Source: Nemertoderma westbladi | Taxonomy: Eukaryota > Xenacoelomorpha > Nemertodermatida > Nemertodermatidae | DNA length: 64,000 nucleotides | Direction: 5' to 3' | Assembly: GCA_032718475.1 (NCBI GenBank) | Contig: JAUCBJ010004774.1 | Span: 1 to 64,000 of the forward strand | In this document: positions 51,801 to 60,800 of the stretch, piece by piece | Position numbering within the stretch: the first letter of the stretch is position 1 | How the letters are laid out: every line of letters begins with the position of its first letter | The notes under the pieces: generated by a model | Database searches by the model: none | The model's input: the letters and a program-made list of their open reading frames with translations, nothing else | Told to the model about the DNA's origin: nothing | Position numbers and translations under genes: made by a program

Positions 51801-54800
51801 TGGTGGAATTTTCATAAATTTTGGTGTGGCTTTAATTTGGTAGCATATTCAAATATATTATATAGAACTCTACTAACATACTACTCTTGTTTTCAGGTGG
51901 GCAAACCGAAATGTCTAACGGATTCTATTTCGGGATTATCCGCGGAATGCTAAGAGCTGGATTCTCATATAACGATAAAACTTATTGGGTTAATTTCCAA
52001 TCAACGGATTCTTTTTGGTCCCAATGGAATCACGTTGCCATGTTTGTTGAAGAGATTCATGGGTCTTTGACAAAATTGCAATTTTATTTAAACGGAGCCA
52101 AGGTATAATAATTTTATAATTTTACTTTTCAACTATCAGTTAGTCGAAGTACCTCCATCAACATTATAATATCATTATTAATGGGGCTCTGATCGAGTTC
52201 CGGCAGCTAGTGGTTTGTTTGTTTGTGGCTGTTGGTGTGTGCGGCAGCGGCAGGAATGTTTGAACGCTAATAAGTCAGTTAATCTCGGAACCAAACTTGG
52301 TACACTTATAGTCTATCAAAAGTTTAGAAATTTTACAAAAAGACAGACTTATATAGTTCCTCTGTTACTACGGGGCGAATTGACAGAAACGTAAACGCAG
52401 CTGTTATTATAGAACCAACAATCAGATTTATCTGAAAGTTGGTAGTAGTAACCTACGAGCATTACTTAAATAGGAATTTTACACACAGACAGACTTTTAC
52501 AGTTCCTCTGTCTGTCGTTAGGGGGCGAATTGACAGAAACGTAAACGCAGCTGTTATTATAGAACCAACAATCAGATTTATCTGAAAGTTGGTAGTAGTA
52601 ACCTACGAGCATTACTTAAATATAAATTTTACACACAGACAGACTTTTACAGTTCCTCTGTCTGTCGCTAGGGGGCGAATTGTCAGAGCTCCAGTTGATC
52701 GTGCTTAGCACGGTTTAATCTATCAGCCGCTTTGTTCGTTTCAATTTCAGTCTGTATGCGTTTCTGCATATTTCTGTTTACTTTTCTTTCTCTTTGTCTG
52801 TCATGGCGGATGGGGTAATGTTCATTTGTGTGTGTTTATTATTATTGTTATTACTTTAGTAGTAGTATTAGTAGTAGTAGTATTACTTTATTACGTTATT
52901 ACTCTAGGTAGCTACTGACTCCTATGGGCACACCAGAAGCAACGCGATTCATCAAGTTGGTTCCCAGATGTACGATATGTTCACCCATATTGTAATAGGA
53001 AGACCCAATAACGTCCAGGGGAATTATGGGTCGGTTTACATCGATCAATTAGAGATTCACATACAAAAAACCAGTGACCTGATATCCGACTACCTTAATC
53101 ACGCAATCAGGAGTAAGATAATACATATTTAGTACACCGAGGACCCACGTACAGTAGTATGCTTACTGCGTAGACTGATATAATATTATTACATTATTAT
53201 ATAATATTAACAATATTATATTATTATAATACAGAAAATTAGTTTTGAATCCATTTTTTGTTAATGGTTGTTGTTGGATGTTAATGGTTAATGGTTGCTC
53301 ATTTTTTGTACTTCAAGACATGGCGAATCTTACCGGCGTCACTTACCCATTTTTTTATTTGTAGCTCTTTTTTGAGTTTAGATTAGTTTTGATTTTAGAG
53401 TTTGAAATACAAGTTTTGGCAAATGTTACAAAATATCGTCTGTTAACGAGTGTATCTATTGAAAATTGAATAACACTTTAGTAGAGAAAAACATTTACCA
53501 ACTTTTCTTCCAGACCGCCAACAAGGCCCGAGTTACCTCCCTAGCAACTGATTTATGAAATGTAATGTATTGATTATTTTGTTTCAACTTTTATTTTTTG
53601 AGAAAAAGTCTGAGAAAAACGGTTTTAAAAATTAAAGCCCAATCCACAACTTAAATAAAGTCTTGAGAACACATCAAACATCAAGGGTCTAATGTCGCAG
53701 ACACAGGCCGGTTATTTGGACCAGAGTAATATTCTCATGAATCAAAATGAGTTTACCGCTTTAACCGTAGCTGGCACGCGCTATTTATACTACGCAATTG
53801 GAGGGAGGGTGGGGGGGATTTTATAATATTTTCAGATCTTTCCTGAAATTTAAAATTTTAAGGTATAAAAGGATTTTTCTAGATCGCCGATCACGATAAA
53901 TCTTGTTTAAAATATTTTTGGCATTCCAATCATCATTTTTGGTGCTATTCTGGTCGCCAGGACGAAAAGTAAGTAAACAAATGTCAAATTTTGTTTTGCC
54001 TTTGATTGTTAAGCAGAAATAAGACAAGACCCAGAAATGCTTAATTCTAAATGCAGAAGTCACATCAGTCAGAATCGACTTGCATGTGTAAACTGGGCCT
54101 TTACCATTAAGGACTGTTTCTACAATTTATCTTTATTTGTACAACACTATTGATGTAATATTTCATAATAATAAGATAAAGTTATTTTACACAATTTGCA
54201 GGTATTTCCAAGTATTTCTATATGGGTTGTTTCAATGAGCCTGTCTCATTCATTCCTAAAACAGTTGACAATACATTAGAAATGTATAACTCATGTCTCG
54301 ATTCTCAATACGCCATGATCAGGGAATTCGGACCATTCTACCAGATTATGTGTACAGATAATCTACCAACTATACAGTCTACTTCCTGTTCAGACTATCC
54401 TTATGAAAATACTGGAATGAAAATCGGTTAGTTACTGTACCGGTACTGCTACTGGTGTCAGTTACAATATTAACAACCCGTACCTTGCAAACACATGAAA
54501 TATTACAGTATTATATAGGTTTCTAGACAATGATGATACATTTTATGTGAACAAAAGTTCTAGAACTGTAACTAACTAACAATAGTAATTAAGATGTAGA
54601 ACGACTTTTTTACAAATAAAATATTTATCAAATATTATGTTTAATAGGTACCACAGCTGGCGCATCTGTGGCTGTTTTTAGGACCACTACATCAACCAAT
54701 TCTATCAAAGAGTTTAAAATATACAAACCAATTGAAGAGTTCCTGACGGAATTTGTGGATGAGTCTGGTGTAATTATTGCTGACGTCACGAACATAGAAC

Positions 54801-57800
54801 TAGGGACCAATATCGGTATAAAGATGACCAACATTCTGGATGCCGACCTCGATAAAGCCACACTGCTGGAGGATAAAGCTGACAGAGGAGGATTACATAT
54901 AGTTTATATTTATACCATTCTATATAAAAAAGGTGAGTCTTCAATCCTCAAAATAATTGGCGACATGTCTCATTAGATTTGATACATAGAACATTCGAAG
55001 CGGTTACATCTTTACACGTCATGAGTTTGATCCGTCGATGCGGATGCTAAGGTCGTTGTAATTTCGTGGATAGATTGCCCGCGTAGTTAATAAAACAATT
55101 GAAGCGGCCATTCGCAATAGGGAGTAAGTACGAAAAATGTGTTTGTGAGAAAATTATAACTTATTAATAGCCGTGTTTTTCATCTTAATCTTCCTTAACT
55201 GCAAAGATATATAAATTTCCGTGTGTGAAAATTGATTTCACGTATTTGCACGCTATTAACAAACATAAAGTTCGTATCAAAAAAAGATACTCCTTTCCGG
55301 AACTGAACTGTATTTTTTCTATTTGCATTTTAATGAAGGATAATCCCTTTTGACATGAATATAAATGATGACTTTTTTGCAAAGATAAATATTTTATCCA
55401 AAAAAGTTTGTTGTGTGTAATGCGTTTTTAGAGCCTGGGAAGGGTATAATGGAAAAAAGGAATAAAAAATATTAGGAGTAAATCATAACTAATTTAAAAA
55501 GAACCAAAAGCCAAAAATTAGCCGCGCTCTAAAAAACAGCAAATTTTTTCCCCTATATACAAGTCAATTGGTGTTAATATTACCCAAGATAGGCCTAGTG
55601 GTGGGGTGCCGCAAAATTCTGGTGTACCGTCAACCGGTACACCAGTCACCGGCACAGTCGCGGCATTGCGCGCCATCTGGCGCGCTTTATGTCCTTAATC
55701 CACTAATGACTGTGTATCTATCAATAAACGTTTATGGCTAACTATCGTTTCTCTACGATATCAACACAATTAAAGCAGGATTAGATAGATATACACTGCT
55801 GATGTGAGTAACTACGTCTAGAGTTCCGGTACACCAGAATATTCATAGAGTACTTCATATGCCTGACTGCTGTCACCCACAATTCATAATTCCCGCCTAC
55901 TAGGATCGGCATGCTGCATTGCAGCTGCATTTTTAGGAATGCTATGCCGGCTTATCGACAAAATTGCACCGCCACAACTCCCTATCACCCATGACATTTG
56001 CTAGATCATCCGCATCTTCAAGGCCAGTGTCCTTTAAGATGCGTCTCAAGAAAGTCATGGGCTGTCCACCATGCTTATTCACTCCATGAGGCTGCCAAAG
56101 TACAAGATTATGCACTGGCTGGTCCTCACGGCGAAAGCAATGTCCTGCAAAGCGGAGGCGATTTTGTTCTAGTGTCAAGCTTGGGGGAACCAATGAGACA
56201 CATCCAATGTTATATAGTGTCTGGTTGGGGATGTATGCATTGTACTTGACACAATGAACCCGGCGTAACATTCTTGTGAATGTGCCATCCAGAGATTTGG
56301 TGTCCTCAGCAGTTAGAGCCCAGCATGGACTCCCATAGAGGAGTACTGGAACTACTGCTGCTCTAAATAATCGGACCTTAAGTTTCCGATTAATTCTTGG
56401 TGACTTCCAAATCCTAGAAAGCCTATTCAAGGCTTCCCATGCCTTTCCCTTACGTATTGGAAGGTCCTCACCTGACTTCCGGATCCATGATCCCAGTTAA
56501 CAGAAGTCATCCACATGCTCAAGCATACCATCTTTTGAGCTTATGCTCATGAGACTTGCTGACTTGCTGAGGACTTTCAAAGTTAACTGTCAAAATTTTG
56601 GTCTTTCTGGAGTTAATAAAAAGACCAACACTAGAAGCAGCATGTTCTACTGAGCTGAGGAGCCGTTGGGCTCCCTCTAGTGATTCTGAGAGTACTCCTA
56701 AGTCATCAGCAAAGTCTAGATCAGTTAGGTACTTGGCAGGATTTCCTCGACTTCTGGAGCCAGTAGGTGGAGTTATCATCACCCCATCATCATTATGATG
56801 ATCTAAGGACATGCGTAGAACATAGTCAACAACAATTATGAACAATAATGGTGCAAGTCTGTCTCCCTGGAGGACGCCCCACAACACTTCAAATGGTTCT
56901 GTGTCACCGTCAATAGTAGACACAAATGTTGTCGAACCATCGTATACTGATCTGATTGCTGCTATAATTTCATCATGAATCCCATATAATGAAAGTATGC
57001 TGAACATACGTGAGCGAGAGACTGAATCAAAGGCCTTGAAGAAGTCAACAAAGATAACAGCCAGATGCCTGTCTTTCTTATTTGATAACTCTTCAATTAT
57101 CCTTCTAAGTGCCAAAATGGGCTCCATGGTCCCACGACCTTTACGGAACCCATTCTGATTTCCACGGTGCAGTCTCTCAATGGGATCCCTGATGCGATTT
57201 AATAGAATTCTATTGTATAGCTTTGCAGCAATCGAGATCAATGAGATTCCCCGAAAAAAAACCAAAGAGTGTTAGGTTGCCCTTCTTGGGAACTGGCACC
57301 AACTTATTTGTTTTCATTTCTTGTGGGACTCTTGTTGTTCGGTACATGTCTACTATGATGGGATAGATGAGCTTTAAACCGTTTCCTGTTTCGAGGGTAT
57401 ACAGAAACTGTTTCTGCAGCTGCTAACTTAACTGCCTCTGTGAAGGCAGTATAGCCCTCACAGTGATCTGCCGCCTCAGAGGCAAGAACCTCATACCTGT
57501 TGCTCAGCTGTAGTGTGAAGCTGGATCTCACACTTGGCTGTTGCAACAGAGAGGACCAGTCATGCCGCGGCAAGGCAGATTTCGTTGTTCTGCTAGCACG
57601 CAGACTAAGTCTTACCTTGGCCACAATAAGGCGGTGATCACTGGAGAAGGGTCGTAGTGTAAATGCATTACAGTCTTGTATAGAGCTCCTGTATTTCCAA
57701 CGAAACAGGATATGGTCTATCTGGGACTTGTGACCACTGGGTCCACTATGAGTCCATAGCTTTCCAGTTCGCTTCTTGAACTGGGTTCCAGCCGAAAACA

Positions 57801-60800
57801 ATCCATTTCCAGAGATAAAATCCTGAAGATGGACGGAATTTCGGTTGACACTATTGCTATAGACCCAGGGCGATGTAGGTGATTGATACAGACTTGCATT
57901 AAAGTCTCCCAGGAATGTTAAGAATGCATGCTGATCCACTCCATCAGTAGCTGCTTGTAGATTCTGGTAGAAATTTTCCACCTCCTCTACAGGGGCAACA
58001 TTAGTTGGAGAGTAGCACACAATCAGAACCACCTTAGGAAACTTCTTAGCCAGTCTTCCAGAACATGAGAAATGGCAACAGGTGATGCGGTTACAGATAT
58101 GGTCTATTTTGTCCAATGCTCCATGTGCAGTTGGATTCATCAATAGACCAATTCCACCATGGCCACTATCATCTGCTGAAGCGAGGGCGAGTCGCCAACC
58201 GCCCCCCATGTCCTTAATCAGAACCTCATCAGTCTGTCCAGTCTGCATTCGGTGCTCTTGAACACCCACTGCACTAAGAGAAAGCTTATCTGCCAAGGCC
58301 ATCAGCTCACCTTGTCGCATTGGGGACCCGAGTGTTAGGGTGTTTACTGAGGCTAGTCTAGTGACTTGCCTCAGATTCACCAATGGCTTTGTTGGTCGGG
58401 GTGGAACATGAGAGTAGCCTCCAACTCCAGAATCCCCCCCCCCCCCCCCCTCACAATCTGGCCTCCCTGGTGACCCAGGGTTTGGGCCAGAAAGGTCATC
58501 AGGAAAGGGACTCAAAGAATTGTTGGCTGCTCTCTCTCCAGTAGGGGGTGAGACAGGCAGCCGGTCAGGAGATAACTGACGCCTGTGAGGCCGATTGTGT
58601 CCAGTCATTCCACTGGCCTCTAGTGGCTGGACCTCCGCATTACTAATGTAATCCATAGTGGGGGTTGGGCGGTGCTTTTTTGCCGAGTCAGCTCTCGGGG
58701 CAAATACCACACCCTGGTTCCCGCCAATATTGGTTTGATCTCAGTGAATGGCAATAGGGAGTATCTTACTCACAACTCACTTACTCCTCTTTGATTCTCA
58801 ATGCTAAAAGGGAGTACCTTTTAAATGAAAATTTAAATATTACTGGTATGCCTTAGCCATCGTGACTGGCCTATTCAGCACATTAAAATGAACCAGAATC
58901 GGTGTCTAACTCAATTTTGATAAAATCATACTTACTCCCTATTACGTATGGCCGCTTCAATTGGATGAATAGGTACAGAGAATAAACATAAGAGTCCAAT
59001 AAAACACTGTAAAAGATTACAGTGGCGTTGCTTTCTAACATGAACAATTAACAAAATTTTATTTAACTTGCATTCACTGAATTTAGTGGTCTCTATACTA
59101 TACACCGTTATTTTACTTCTTGTGTGTTTCTACCAGATAGAGTATTATGGTTCATATGAAACTCACAAATATAAATTTTATTCCAGATGGCGCAGTAGTT
59201 CATACTAACAAAATTTCGGACGCTGATGACCCCCTCCCAATATCCTATTGGACCCCAGACCAACCGGGAATCTATCAATACGAGATTTTGATAGAAGACA
59301 GCTTCTACCCGGAGCAACCACTACCTATAACAACATCGTCACCGGAACAATTCACAGTGAAACGAATATTCGTGGACCCTCCTCAAGGCGTTACTATAAC
59401 AACCGATGGGGGCGACACAAACGCTCCTGTTGCTATTGTTGTTACCATAGCAGGAGATTCAGCCGCGAATTGTCAGTTAACAATAAATCAGTTAAGCAAC
59501 CCAATTCCAACCACTTTATCGGGTGCGTTGCACTCAGCAGCTGTCGTCCCTCCTGTTAATGATAACGATGGATTTGTTATTAGAACAATAACATTCGATC
59601 ACACGTTTAATACTGCCGATGAATACACCGCTATAATAGAGTGCCCTCCAGGTTCCGGAAGTATAACAAGCAATACCGTGTTTGTGGTTGATACTATTCC
59701 AGATGTAAGATTCACGCAATCTACTAATGTTATTAAGTTAGGAGAGAATATTCGCATAGATTGGACTCCCGTTGATCCGAATATAAGTTACGAGTTGCTG
59801 TTTGACGGTATAAAGGTTGGTTACAGTGCCGGTGGAACATCGATGTTCTATGAAGTTGTTTACGGGGAGACCTACACATGCGCCGGTAGCTACGAGCTGG
59901 TACTGACAGCCCAAACAATTAGTGGGGGCATGGTTACTGAAGTTGCTAATGTTATTGCACAGCAGGAAATAGCTGGAGTTTCTATCAAGGTGAGTACTAG
60001 TAGTTGTCTATTTTACCACTACAACTAGATCGAGCGAGCTTGGGAAGTGGAAATCCGGGGTTCACGATTCCCCATAGTTGTCGCTTTCTCAAGTTAATCT
60101 ATACTGTAATGTATATGTTATAGCCGGTCGTCCACGGCTAAGCTTTCCTTGTTTTTGTTGCCAGAAAAGCAGATCTGTTTTTTTTCCAGATTTCCGAAGA
60201 TACACAATGCAGCCCACAAGAGGATCACAGCATAAAGATGAATGTGTATGTGAACACACCAATCTTCGCAGTTATTTGCAATTTGCCGGATGGAGTGGAA
60301 GTCTTTGTAGAGATTGATTATAATAAACCTGGAGGCAAGTATAAAGCCCTATTACAATGTTTACCAGACATTATCATCAATCAAGTTGTAGTTTGAAAAT
60401 ATTATCTGTGACTGTATCCTTTAGAAACCGGCGACGTTTAAAACTATAGACATGCTGCATTGCAGCTGCATTTATATATTACATATATATTAGGAATGCT
60501 GTGCCGGCTTGCCAACACAATTGCGCCGCCACAACATAATATTTGCTAGATCATCCGCATATTCAAGGCCAGTGTCCTTTAAGAGGCGTCTCAATAACGT
60601 CACGAGCTGTCCAGTATAAGTGCATAAATCAATCATCTTATCTAATCAGACATTTTGCATAAAATTAAAAACTGTTTTCTTTTTTTTTGCAGAGGAGAGT
60701 GAATGGCGACGATACCCAGAATCTCCCAACCAGATCGTAATAGAAGGAAGTTACCCTGTACCCAGCGAGCAGAGCAACCCAGACAACCCAGCCGAAACGA

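Larger units (their letters stand above)
55910..58710 (-). mobile_element. LINE with endonuclease and reverse transcriptase (RTE-like)
   Basis: Minus-strand element: endonuclease frame 58710-57304, RT frame 57265-56519, C-terminal frame 56430-55942. The frames are offset (shifts near 57390 and 57290, and between 56519 and 56430), so the copy is inactive. Fragments of the same family occur at 6898, 60451 and, more distantly, 4505. Confidence 0.87.
55096..58963. mobile_element. 3.9-kb inverted-repeat element carrying a LINE
   Basis: CAATTGAAGCGGCCATTCGC at 55096 is matched, reversed, by the sequence ending at 58963 (CAATTGAAGCGGCCATACGT); the similarity extends about 40 bp through ATAGGGAGTAAGTA. 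The interior holds a decayed LINE (55910-58710). Either a TIR element was hit by the LINE or the two ends are separate insertions. No convincing target duplication was seen. Confidence 0.6.
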
